From positions 1 through 39,818 of IMG/VR virus record IMGVR_UViG_3300031565_000130: a stretch of 39,818 bases of DNA. One strand, given 5' to 3'. Below, piece after piece: positions 16,021 to 23,401 of the stretch. Made by a program: the position numbers and the translations under genes. Below the pieces are notes generated by a model. The model made no database searches. It had not been told where the DNA came from and worked only from the letters and a program-made list of their open reading frames with translations. How positions within the stretch are numbered: position 1 is the first letter of the stretch; the number at the start of each line of letters is the position of its first letter. This DNA comes from a virus.

Positions 16021-17229
16021 TTACTCCCATTTTATTTCAACATTATCATTAAGTAAATCCCAAACCCATTTAGCACTAACGGCGTCAAAATCCGCACTGG
16101 GAGAAGGAGCTAAATTTTGTATTCTACCTCCTGTAATATTAAGATTCGAGTTTATTACAGTGGTAGTTTTTCCTGAAGCACCAGCAGCACCAGCAGCACC
16201 AGTTAAGCCATTATCGCCTATTGCTCCAGGAGCCCCCGTTGAGCCAGTGCGTCCTGCATCACCTGCATCACCTTTTTCTCCCTTTCCGCCTCCTAAAGCA
16301 GAAATAGCAGCAGCAATAGCTGATAGTGCGGCAGCTGCGGCAGATGCTGCAGCTGCTGCTGCTGACCCACTAGCGTTAGCTGCTGCTGCAGAAGCTTCTG
16401 CGGCTAACGCTTCTAATTGAGCAATAGAAAAACCACTATTTTTGAGCAATCTACCAGTTATACCATCCCATAATGCAACAGTATCAGCCAGCGAGACTAT
16501 TGGACCTTTGACAAAATTAGAACTTTCGACGGGGCGATTAATTGCATTACCCACCCATATATTATTTTCTGTTAGTTCTGGTAAATTCCCTATAGCTATA
16601 GTCGAAGTAGGAGTTGGACGATTCATTGCATCACCTAACCATATATTATTTTCAGCAAGGTCTGGTAAATTCCCTATAGCTATAGTCGAAGTAGGAGTTG
16701 GACGATTCATTGCATCACCTAACCATATATTATTTTCAGCAAGGTCTGGTAAATTCCCTATAGCTATAGTCGAAGTAGGAGTTGGGCGATTCATTGCATC
16801 ACCTATCCATATATTATTTTCAGCAAGGTCTGGTAAATTCCCTATAGCTATAGTCGAAGTAGGAGTTGGGCGATTCATTGCATCACCTATCCATATATTA
16901 TTTTCAGCAAGGTCTGGTAGTGATTCAATAGGGATAATAATAAAAGTGCTTACAACTCCAACTGTATTAAATATAAAACCATTAGGTAAGGAATTTAATA
17001 CTTGAGCATTAGGTAATTTAGCATTAGGTACCCCTATAATATATGATGCAGAAGATGCTATATCAAAATCACCCCTTAAATTGATTAAATCCAATCTTAA
17101 ATCAATTAAATCGGGAGCAGGAACAGCAATACCTGAAGTGTTCCCAACTAATACATAATTCTCAGTAGCGAGTATTCTACCAGTTACTGGCGAAATAAAA
17201 TTATGTAATACATCAAATCCTCTTATCAT
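16021..17229 (-). CDS. Collagen-like tail fibre, 402 aa
   Basis: The N-terminal part carries ENYVLVGNTSGIAVPAPD. Residues about 103-242 hold five tandem 28-residue repeats with core ENNIWIGDAMNRP. An Ala-rich heptad stretch follows near 267-302 (coiled coil), then a collagen-like Gly-X-Y run from about 305 (GEKGDAGDAGRTGSTGAPG) to about 342. The C-terminus has NITGGRIQNLAPSPSADFDA, an attachment-like linker seen in other fibres. Coiled coil followed by Gly-X-Y is a usual trimerisation layout for phage fibres. It shares four bases with the patatin gene stop (ATGA), so the two are translated together. Confidence 0.82.
   Translation of the reverse strand: MIRGFDVLHNFISPVTGRILATENYVLVGNTSGIAVPAPDLIDLRLDLINLRGDFDIASSASYIIGVPNAKLPNAQVLNSLPNGFIFNTVGVVSTFIIIPIESLPDLAENNIWIGDAMNRPTPTSTIAIGNLPDLAENNIWIGDAMNRPTPTSTIAIGNLPDLAENNIWLGDAMNRPTPTSTIAIGNLPDLAENNIWLGDAMNRPTPTSTIAIGNLPELTENNIWVGNAINRPVESSNFVKGPIVSLADTVALWDGITGRLLKNSGFSIAQLEALAAEASAAAANASGSAAAAAASAAAAALSAIAAAISALGGGKGEKGDAGDAGRTGSTGAPGAIGDNGLTGAAGAAGASGKTTTVINSNLNITGGRIQNLAPSPSADFDAVSAKWVWDLLNDNVEIKWE
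16503..16922 (-). repeat. Five 84-bp repeats in the collagen-like fibre
   Basis: The motif GTAAATTCCCTATAGC (plus strand) recurs at 84-base steps (16581, 16665, 16749, 16833). Four units are nearly identical; the C-terminal unit (ENNIWVGNAINRPVESSN) has diverged. The near-identity at the DNA level suggests recent expansion by unequal recombination. The repeats end just before the coiled-coil segment. Confidence 0.92.
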
Positions 17230-18308
17230 GCGCTCAAATGACCTATAAATGTAGTTATATTATCTAAATCATTGCTATAATAATCAGCAGCAGTATCTGC
17301 GTAATATGTAAGTATACTATCATCAGTATTATCAAGCTCTGTATCTAAAGCGGGGTCTAAAACTGGCTGAAAACGATAATAAAATAATTTAGATAATGTG
17401 TATTGAGACTCTAAAAACAAACTTTTAGCAACGCCTTCTTGTCCTCCTGCAGAAGCCACGTCAAATAATCCAAATAAATTAGTAATACTAACTAAAGGAT
17501 CTTGATCTGCTGCTAGACCACTTGGTGTAGGGTCATCAAACCCCATTTCACCAAGGCCAGTCCCTATTGATAATACACAGACTCTATTTGCGTTAGGTTT
17601 TAATATCTGTGCTAAATTCCTGCCAAATGTAGCTGGATTATTTGCATATACACCTCCATCAAGATATCTACCATCTAAATAAGTAGGGTCTAAAGGATTA
17701 GCACTTGTTATAACTCTTGATGGCAAATAGAAAGGGGCAGCTGACGTAGCTAAGGCCACCTCGCTAATTAACTCATTTTGACCTACGAATCCAGGTGTAT
17801 TAACATTAGAACATAAAGTATACACACCTGATTTTATTGTATTATCGCCCCTTAAATCAGCTTTGTAAGTAGGTATCACCACATTCGTTTGCAAGGACTG
17901 CATTGTATTTGCACCAAATATTGATTGAACTTCACTGACCAATAAATTTGAACCATAAGCGGCGGCCGTTCCTTGAGTGGAATAAAAAGGCACTCCAGTA
18001 ACCGAAAGAGATAATACCTTGTCAACAGTAGTTGCTCTATTTGAATCAACTCCGTTCGTACTAAATAATTGTTTTCCTTGCACGGTAAAAAAGGGATCAA
18101 GAGTATATGGATTTACTCCTGACGCTAGGTTAAGAGCTAATAGCCCTCCTATAGAAGTACCACAAATAACATCAAAATAAGGAGCTATGTTTGTAACACC
18201 CGCTCCAAGCCATTGATTAAGAAACTGCTGCAAGAATTTAAGAGACAAGTATCCTCTCTCTCCGCCGCCATCTATTTCTAATATTCGTAATGTATTCGGA
18301 TCACTCAT
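17226..18308 (-). CDS. Patatin-like phospholipase
   Basis: A 360-aa protein with all patatin hallmarks: the oxyanion-hole loop DGGGERG at residues 13-19, the nucleophile elbow GTSIG at 50-54 with Ser52, and the catalytic Asp in LDGG at 216-219 (Asp217). ATSAAPFYLP near 187-196 is also typical of the fold. These enzymes hydrolyse acyl chains of phospholipids. No signal peptide is present. The gene lies between a virion protein and the collagen-like fibre and overlaps both neighbours (TAATG before, ATGA after). Its timing is therefore late, and the protein may be a virion component or released at lysis. Rickettsiae themselves use patatins for membrane escape, so host origin is possible. Confidence 0.92.
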   Translation of the reverse strand: MSDPNTLRILEIDGGGERGYLSLKFLQQFLNQWLGAGVTNIAPYFDVICGTSIGGLLALNLASGVNPYTLDPFFTVQGKQLFSTNGVDSNRATTVDKVLSLSVTGVPFYSTQGTAAAYGSNLLVSEVQSIFGANTMQSLQTNVVIPTYKADLRGDNTIKSGVYTLCSNVNTPGFVGQNELISEVALATSAAPFYLPSRVITSANPLDPTYLDGRYLDGGVYANNPATFGRNLAQILKPNANRVCVLSIGTGLGEMGFDDPTPSGLAADQDPLVSITNLFGLFDVASAGGQEGVAKSLFLESQYTLSKLFYYRFQPVLDPALDTELDNTDDSILTYYADTAADYYSNDLDNITTFIGHLSA

Positions 18309-18649
18309 TAATTTCCCCAGTGTATATTATTTAATTTTGCTGTAAGCTGCGTATTTGATAACACTGGATTAGACTCAGGATCGGTATAATCCATAGGCAA
18401 TCTTGGATTTAAAACAGGACGTGGGTCATCTTTTACTAGAGGTGGCCTTGTTTGCTCATTAGGAACATCTAAATATGGCTTTCCTACCATGAAACCAGTC
18501 CAAATAAGAGCATCACCTCTCCATTCCATTTGTTTAACTAAGTCCTTGTGATTGAAGGTAAAACCGCTTTCATCACAAACACCAAGAGCAGATGGATTAT
18601 TCGGGTCTATAGTTACATACTTCCCTTTCCATTTATTTACCCAACTCAT
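18308..18649 (-). CDS. Small virion-assembly protein, 113 aa
   Basis: The sequence resembles a small protein found next to tail-adaptor genes in marine podoviruses: a short 'CDxSGFxFxxxxLVKQMEWRG' segment (residues 24-45 here) then a Pro-rich stretch (RPPLVKDDPRPVLNPRLP). Most relatives have Cys pairs there, suggesting a zinc ribbon; only one Cys remains here. It is nine bases behind the adaptor gene and overlaps the patatin start by one base (TAATG). The role is unknown, probably structural. Confidence 0.62.
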   Translation of the reverse strand: MSWVNKWKGKYVTIDPNNPSALGVCDESGFTFNHKDLVKQMEWRGDALIWTGFMVGKPYLDVPNEQTRPPLVKDDPRPVLNPRLPMDYTDPESNPVLSNTQLTAKLNNIHWGN

Positions 18650-18657
18650 TTCTTCTC

Positions 18658-19713
18658 CTATTCAAGATAATAATTAGCATCGCCTGTAATACGTATAGGC
18701 ACATTTTCAGAATCTTCTTTTGTAGCAATAGCAAATGCTTGCTCATATTCACCCTTTAACATTTCGACTAACTTAGGATTGAACTTTAAAGCTAACTGCC
18801 AGCTTAACCCCCAAACTAAAGCAGGATAGAATATAGAAGGAATCTCAAGAGCATTAGTATATAAACCAGCATCTTGCATCATTTTTTTATATGAATAAAA
18901 AAGACAGTTATATTGATTTGAAGGAGTAGGCCATAAATTAATAATAGGTTCAGAAGCCTGACGATCTAAATAATAAATAGTAGGACGGCCTTTTAAATAT
19001 TTATTTGGGTAAGTATTATATTCATACTTGCTTACATCTGAAATCGCATAATCTAAGACATTATTGTTAAAATATATTTCTTGAATATCAAGAGTCTGGC
19101 CACCACCTTCTCTAATTCTATAAGACCTTGTATTAACAGGAGTAGGTACATCTGCCCATATAATAACCCCAGCAGTAAAAACTTGCGCAGGCACTGCAAA
19201 CAAAGTAGTCCAATTAATGTTATCCACCGAACTATCCACATAAATTGTGTATAAAGTAGTGGTGTTCGATTGAATGCCAATAAAGTTGATTTGTTGAGTT
19301 GCGCCAACTCCATAATCATAGGAAATATTACCATCTACCCCTACTTGAATGCATGAAGTAGTTGGATCACCATCAAAAGCATTTATTGCTACACCTCCAT
19401 CACTAGTACCAGCAGTACCATTAAGCTGACGTGTCGACGTTCTAAGGTTTGCTTGAATAACATCACTCACAGTGTTAGGTAAAAAATATTGTCTTTGACC
19501 AGTAACAAGGGGTAAATATGCTCCTTGTAATGTCCATAAATTAATAGATTTGCTCATCCAATCAAGAAGTAATAAATTAATACTTCTTTTGGCGGAATCT
19601 AGTTTTACTGGCTCTACAAAGTCCCCTAAAATTCCTATTCTTTCAAAGGCTTCTCTTATAAGAAGTTCAACTTGAATAGACTGAAAATTAAAAGTATTAG
19701 AGGTAGAAGGCAT
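18658..19713 (-). CDS. Tail adaptor (P22 gp4-like) with inserted discoidin-like domain
   Basis: The first 95 residues (LIREAFERIGILGD, LLLLDWMSKSINLWTLQG, QRQYFLPNTVSDV) and the last 130 (YNTYPNKYLKGRPTIYYLDR, INLWPTPSNQYNCLF, FYPALVWGLSWQLALKF) match the podovirus adaptor or head-completion family that joins portal to tail. Between them, at about 99-217, lies an extra beta domain with discoidin (F5/8C, CBM32-like) features: NAFDGDPTTS, then ISYDYG, then YTIYVDSSVDNINWTTL and RSYRIREGGGQTLDIQEIYF. Discoidin domains usually bind sugars or lipids. The insertion would be displayed on the neck of the particle. It is followed closely by the 113-aa gene. Confidence 0.75.
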   Translation of the reverse strand: MPSTSNTFNFQSIQVELLIREAFERIGILGDFVEPVKLDSAKRSINLLLLDWMSKSINLWTLQGAYLPLVTGQRQYFLPNTVSDVIQANLRTSTRQLNGTAGTSDGGVAINAFDGDPTTSCIQVGVDGNISYDYGVGATQQINFIGIQSNTTTLYTIYVDSSVDNINWTTLFAVPAQVFTAGVIIWADVPTPVNTRSYRIREGGGQTLDIQEIYFNNNVLDYAISDVSKYEYNTYPNKYLKGRPTIYYLDRQASEPIINLWPTPSNQYNCLFYSYKKMMQDAGLYTNALEIPSIFYPALVWGLSWQLALKFNPKLVEMLKGEYEQAFAIATKEDSENVPIRITGDANYYLE

Positions 19714-19737
19714 TGAAACATCTCTTTTAAATTATTA

Positions 19738-19971
19738 TTAATGTCTAAAACCCTTTAATGTCTCAGCTAAATTTGCTCTTTTTCTAGTCAGGCGACTTTT
19801 AGAACAAGTCGCTTTTTCCAACTTTTCTTTAGGGATTTTTTTCCCCTCAGGAACTCCTAAAGTTTTATGGAGAGACCCCTTTTTATCAGGATTTATAGCG
19901 TCTTTAATCCAGTTTCCCGCCTTTTTTTTTGTCATTTTGCTCATGACTTCTCTTTTTGCTCTACTATGCAT
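19738..19971 (-). CDS. Small basic conserved phage protein, 77 aa
   Basis: A Lys/Arg-rich protein of a type common in phages, with KAGNWIKDAINPDKKGSLHK, then LGVPEGKKIPKEKLEKA and a basic end with RKRANLAETLKGF. Function is unknown; the charge suggests contact with nucleic acid or packaged DNA. The first ATG gives 77 residues; an internal ATG (MSKMTKKK) gives 68 and would start right at the conserved part. I keep the longer form, with the start uncertain. It lies between virion proteins and the tail adaptor. Confidence 0.65.
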   Translation of the reverse strand: MHSRAKREVMSKMTKKKAGNWIKDAINPDKKGSLHKTLGVPEGKKIPKEKLEKATCSKSRLTRKRANLAETLKGFRH

Positions 19972-19984
19972 AATAACGCTCTCC

Positions 19985-20680
19985 TTAAATTTGTATAAAT
20001 ATTAATGTTATGCTCGTAGCCTCAGTACCAGCAGCACCAGTAAGCTCTATTAATAACGATCTATACAAAGGCATATATGAAGATAGAGTCGCTGCTACTG
20101 GGGTAGGAAATACAAAATTAGTAGGTGCGGAAACGGTTTTTACTGGAAACAAAAAATTGTTACCATCTACATTATCTTCATAAGTAAGATTATTAAATTC
20201 TAACTTGTCATGAGTACCATAAATGGTTGTCGATATTTCATTAAGAGCATTATCATTAGCCAAGCTGAAGCTATAATTCAAACTGCCCATATTAGGGTCG
20301 ATGGTAATTAATCTAAAGAACCCATCTAGGCCGCTCCCAACACTAACAGCGGCTACGGCAATATCTACTGAGACAGATGTAACAACATCAAAAGATAGGT
20401 CTCCTGTGATTGTTACACCAGCGGTAGGACCAACTATAGCTTCTGTTACAATAACTCCATTTTGAGTACCAGTAACAGTAAATGTTGCCAGACTTAAGTC
20501 ATTAGCGGAAGTTATAGAAACTGTCCGACTATATCCATTCGTTATAAAAGAAACTTCGCTCCCAGTTGAATCAACAAGCGTGCCGTTTAAAGCAAGATCA
20601 CCACCCCCAGCTAACGTCTGGATTAATGATATAGCTGCGGTATCAACTGCGGGAAATGTGTATTTTAAGTATCTAGACAT
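19985..20680 (-). CDS. Virion protein, paralogue A, 231 aa
   Basis: A beta-rich protein without Cys or signal peptide. It aligns along most of its length with the product of the next upstream gene (20684-21343): ALNGTLVDSTGSEVSFITNG here against LLNGTLFDSSIPDQISFISN there, then LATFTVTGTQNGVIVTE against LTNFVVTGLQNGAYVSE, then VGSGLDGFFRLITI against VGTGDAGFLPLIAI. The two are therefore old tandem duplicates. They directly follow the major capsid gene, so a head-surface or head-tail joining role is likely. The two genes are three bases apart. Confidence 0.68.
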   Translation of the reverse strand: MSRYLKYTFPAVDTAAISLIQTLAGGGDLALNGTLVDSTGSEVSFITNGYSRTVSITSANDLSLATFTVTGTQNGVIVTEAIVGPTAGVTITGDLSFDVVTSVSVDIAVAAVSVGSGLDGFFRLITIDPNMGSLNYSFSLANDNALNEISTTIYGTHDKLEFNNLTYEDNVDGNNFLFPVKTVSAPTNFVFPTPVAATLSSYMPLYRSLLIELTGAAGTEATSITLIFIQI

Positions 20681-20683
20681 ATA

Positions 20684-21343
20684 TTATTCCTGTAAAAGTA
20701 TAAATTCAAAAGTATCTGTAATAGGGTTAGCTGAACTGTTAACTTGTAATATAACAAAATTAATGATTAACAATGAATTAGCTATTTGCGAAGTGGTCTC
20801 ATTAGTAAGTCCGAAAGCTGGAAATAACTTATCTGCCTGATTCAAAAAAGGAATAAAATTAGTGTTAATTTGATCTAGCGTTTGAAGCATTGAATAAGTA
20901 ACCCCTGAGCCAGCTGGTAATAATACCGATGTTGAGTAATTAGTACTAAGTGAATTAGTACTGATCGCTATTAATGGTAAAAAACCCGCATCACCAGTAC
21001 CAACTTGAATACCATTTACGGCTGTACTAGCTACTACTGATGTAATTGTATCGTAATATTTCGTCCCATAGACTGTGTTGTTGTTAGGACCACTCACCGT
21101 CTCAGATACATACGCTCCATTTTGCAGCCCAGTAACCACAAAATTTGTCAAACTTAAATTATTAACAGAAGTAAGCGATACAGATCTTATTACTTTATTG
21201 CTTATAAAAGAAATTTGATCGGGAATGCTAGAATCAAAGAGTGTTCCATTTAACAATAAAGGTCCAGCTACTCCGACATCCTGTAAAGCGGATACAGCCA
21301 ACAAATCTTGTACTGACCATGTTAATTTTGTAAATATCGCCAT
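20684..21343 (-). CDS. Virion protein, paralogue B, 219 aa
   Basis: This is the first gene behind the capsid gene, separated from it by 72 bases with a strong hairpin. It is beta-rich and homologous to the following 231-aa protein, as judged by three shared blocks (NGTL-DS, VTG-QNG--V-E and VG-G-DGF--LI-I). The C-terminal thirds differ more (SLLIINFVILQVNSSANP here). I do not know a named family. Location next to the capsid gene suggests a decoration or neck protein. The start gives a normal ATG without a strong ribosome-binding site. Confidence 0.66.
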   Translation of the reverse strand: MAIFTKLTWSVQDLLAVSALQDVGVAGPLLLNGTLFDSSIPDQISFISNKVIRSVSLTSVNNLSLTNFVVTGLQNGAYVSETVSGPNNNTVYGTKYYDTITSVVASTAVNGIQVGTGDAGFLPLIAISTNSLSTNYSTSVLLPAGSGVTYSMLQTLDQINTNFIPFLNQADKLFPAFGLTNETTSQIANSLLIINFVILQVNSSANPITDTFEFILLQE

Positions 21344-21368
21344 TTGATCCCACTATATTAAAAGCTTT

Positions 21369-21405
21369 CAAATAAGCTTGGAATTATTTCATCCAAGCTT
21401 ATTTG
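21369..21405 (-). terminator. Strong hairpin behind the major capsid gene
   Basis: A perfect 14-bp inverted repeat (CAAATAAGCTTGGA at 21369-21382 and its complement at 21392-21405) with a nine-base loop begins ten bases after the capsid stop codon. On the minus strand the stem is followed by AAAGCTTTTAATA, a weak U-tract only. It may be a partial terminator that lowers expression of downstream genes relative to capsid, or a 3' end stabiliser. Confidence 0.75.
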
Positions 21406-21415
21406 TGCTTAATTA

Positions 21416-22321
21416 TTAAACCCCAGGTGAACCGAAAATCCCACGAGGATTAGACACACCAAAAGAATATCTTTCAGTAGCCTTAGCCATAACATTATCT
21501 GTTGGATAATCGACATAAGTATCGGTTTCAACGGCTGTTCTTTGGAAATGTTTCAATCCATCTTCTGCATCAGTAATAATAAACCAAGCATTAGGTGCTG
21601 TAAGGAACTGATTAATTTTATATCCATCAGGAATATAATCATTATGATATAAAGCGTTTATATCATTGTTCGCCACATCTACACGGAATGCAGAGTTTAG
21701 AAGTCTTGATGCTGCAAATTGCAACTCACGAGGTAATATTAGTTTTTTAGCCATTGTTTGAGACAAGATTCCGCTTTGCATTGGGAATTTTTGTATCTGA
21801 ATAATAGCTTGTTCTACACCCGCTTCACTGAAATCAACTGTAGCACCACCAGCTAAGGAGTTTGAAAAAGTTCCTCCATCAATTGGATGAGTTGTTGAAC
21901 ATACTGATTGACCATCGCCAATAGGGTAGGCTGGATTAAAAGCATTGTTTAGCACGTTTGCGCCTAGAATATTCTTGGTTATACGTAGTGAATTTCTAAG
22001 TGAAACAGCTTGTTGAGGAAACTGGTTTTGATATAAGTTATCTTCAACTGCTTCTTTAGTGATCGTAAAGCTAAGACCCACACGTTTGTGAATATAGTTT
22101 GTTACCACTCTTTGCCCCATTGAATCAGTAGCAATAGGTGCTCCTTCTGCCTTAATATCAGCTGCGCCAAGATATTTCATCTCAACTTCGATTTCTTGAT
22201 ATTTATCAGATTGGTAAGTTTTAAATATCTCTGTCCATTGTTCAGGATATGTTGGATATTGCCCAAAAACTGCCTTTAAACCTGGGCGTAGTAACTGAGC
22301 GATTTGACCTGTATTAATCAT
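21416..22321 (-). CDS. Major capsid protein
   Basis: A 301-aa protein in the right place, after portal, GroES-like and scaffold genes. It reads like a Mu-type/HK97-fold major head subunit: an N-arm (TGQIAQLLRPGLKAVFGQYP), an early strand pair (YQEIEVEMKYLGAADIKAEG), then YIHKRVGLSFTITKEAVEDN, a long spine-like helix with LRITKNILGANVLNNAF, and a C-terminal AWFIITDAEDGLKHFQRTAV followed by ERYSFGVSNPRGIFGSPGV. The final 'RYSFG-S-PRG--GSPG' is characteristic. It is followed by a strong hairpin and preceded within 26 bases by the decoration-like gene, so the two share one transcript. Confidence 0.88.
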   Translation of the reverse strand: MINTGQIAQLLRPGLKAVFGQYPTYPEQWTEIFKTYQSDKYQEIEVEMKYLGAADIKAEGAPIATDSMGQRVVTNYIHKRVGLSFTITKEAVEDNLYQNQFPQQAVSLRNSLRITKNILGANVLNNAFNPAYPIGDGQSVCSTTHPIDGGTFSNSLAGGATVDFSEAGVEQAIIQIQKFPMQSGILSQTMAKKLILPRELQFAASRLLNSAFRVDVANNDINALYHNDYIPDGYKINQFLTAPNAWFIITDAEDGLKHFQRTAVETDTYVDYPTDNVMAKATERYSFGVSNPRGIFGSPGV

Positions 22322-22347
22322 AATATTTTCCTTTATTTATTCTATTG

Positions 22348-23115
22348 TTAAGCAGGTGTAATACCTAAATTACCTACACGTGATATATGGTTATTAATTG
22401 TTACACGCATATTTAAAAACGGTCTCACCGCTCCAGCTGCATCTAAAAATTCATTTGCTGGATCAGAAGTTAGTCCTATTGTTTTTAAAGGTAATGTTGC
22501 GGCCACACGATTTGTAGCAGTTGTGCCAACAATATTTAGATAAACCCCAGATTGACCAGTTCTAGTATCACCAGTAGCTGGGTTCTCAGGAACTAAATTT
22601 GCACCACCTGCGCCAAGTCCAAATGCGAAGTTTTGCGTAAAGAATGCATTTGTCGTAGCATCTGTACTAAATTTAGCATCATCTAAAACGTTAGTTGCAG
22701 TAGACACTTGAATATCGTAAACAACATCTGGATCATCAATAACAAATGCTTTAATCTTACTACCTGGTACTACGCTTGCATTAGCGGGCCAATAAGGAGA
22801 TTTGATTAAATTATTTGTGCCAGTTACTGTAGATAGATATTCACATCCTACAAAAACACCTAATACAGGAGTAATTTCATTTACCACTGTTGCAGTATCA
22901 ATAGGATAACGAGCAATAGTAGGTGCTCCTGCTAAAGTAGTTGCAGCTACTGGATTAAAAATTACTGGATCGCCAGTAAATATACTAGTTCCGTAAGTAG
23001 TGGTTCCAGCCGCATCTGCGTAAATAAAATATTCGTTAACTTTTTCTGTCCAACTTCCGCCACTGATGGAAGAAAGAGGGCGCAACCCAAAAGGTGCGTT
23101 AGTTCCGTATGCCAT
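22348..23115 (-). CDS. Head decoration-like virion protein, 255 aa
   Basis: A beta-rich protein that starts MAYGTNAPFGLRPLSSISGG, a start pattern I recognise from structural proteins encoded next to the capsid gene in many marine and soil podoviruses. Further parts include IYADAAGTTTYGTSIFTGDP and PVLGVFVGCEYLS. It probably coats or stabilises the head. It is the first gene behind the long leader region 23116-23401, which carries one full and one diverged copy of the structured element. An AAGAGGA ribosome-binding site lies six bases before the ATG. Confidence 0.72.
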   Translation of the reverse strand: MAYGTNAPFGLRPLSSISGGSWTEKVNEYFIYADAAGTTTYGTSIFTGDPVIFNPVAATTLAGAPTIARYPIDTATVVNEITPVLGVFVGCEYLSTVTGTNNLIKSPYWPANASVVPGSKIKAFVIDDPDVVYDIQVSTATNVLDDAKFSTDATTNAFFTQNFAFGLGAGGANLVPENPATGDTRTGQSGVYLNIVGTTATNRVAATLPLKTIGLTSDPANEFLDAAGAVRPFLNMRVTINNHISRVGNLGITPA

Positions 23116-23154
23116 AAAAATCCTCTTATGATCTAATTATTAAAAAAATAAATT

Positions 23155-23211
23155 AAAATCTTTAAGGACAGACTTTTGAAACCAAATACGATTTTAAAGT
23201 TCGTAGAAACT
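23155..23211 (-). promoter_or_regulatory. Structured leader element, copy 3
   Basis: On the minus strand AGTTTC-TAC-GAACTT is followed by TAAAATCGTAT. The TACGA/TCGTA pairing is intact; the outer palindrome has a one-base bulge. The second hairpin keeps the loop as GTCCTTAA but has a different stem, AAAGTCT with AGATTTT (7 bp with one G-U). The first base lies 96 bases before the ATG of the decoration-like gene. Conservation of pairing and loop with changed stem bases argues for structure rather than plain sequence repetition. Confidence 0.6.
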
Positions 23212-23308
23212 ATTAATGGAATATGATATTTAGGCGGAGATGTTTAGACCCGATTATGACGTTTTAATGTCTCGTATGACAAGTTACTTTGTATAAAAGT
23301 AGCAAAAA

Positions 23309-23333
23309 TGCGATTTTAAGTTTCACAGAAACT
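23309..23333 (-). promoter_or_regulatory. Diverged leader element, copy 4
   Basis: About 100 bases upstream of copy 3 the minus strand reads AGTTTC-TGT-GAAACT then TAAAATCGCA. Relative to the other copies, TACGA has become TGTGA and TCGTA has become TCGCA, so an A-U pair is replaced by G-C and a C-G pair by U-G. A hairpin TACTTT-TATAC-AAAGTA follows at 23286-23302, in the place of the GTCC loop hairpin. The rest of 23116-23401 holds an imperfect palindrome (GACGTTTTAATGTC at 23259-23272) and no gene. Confidence 0.55.
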
Positions 23334-23401
23334 GCGTAGTAGACAAAGTCTTTTTCTACTGATTTTTACATTATATCATACTTTTACATATTTTGTAAAA
23401 C

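Noticed and set aside
16160-16420. Plus-strand Ala/Pro-rich open frame opposite the collagen-like region
   Set aside because: Complement of Gly-X-Y and Ala-rich codons; no start signals and opposite to a clear fibre gene.
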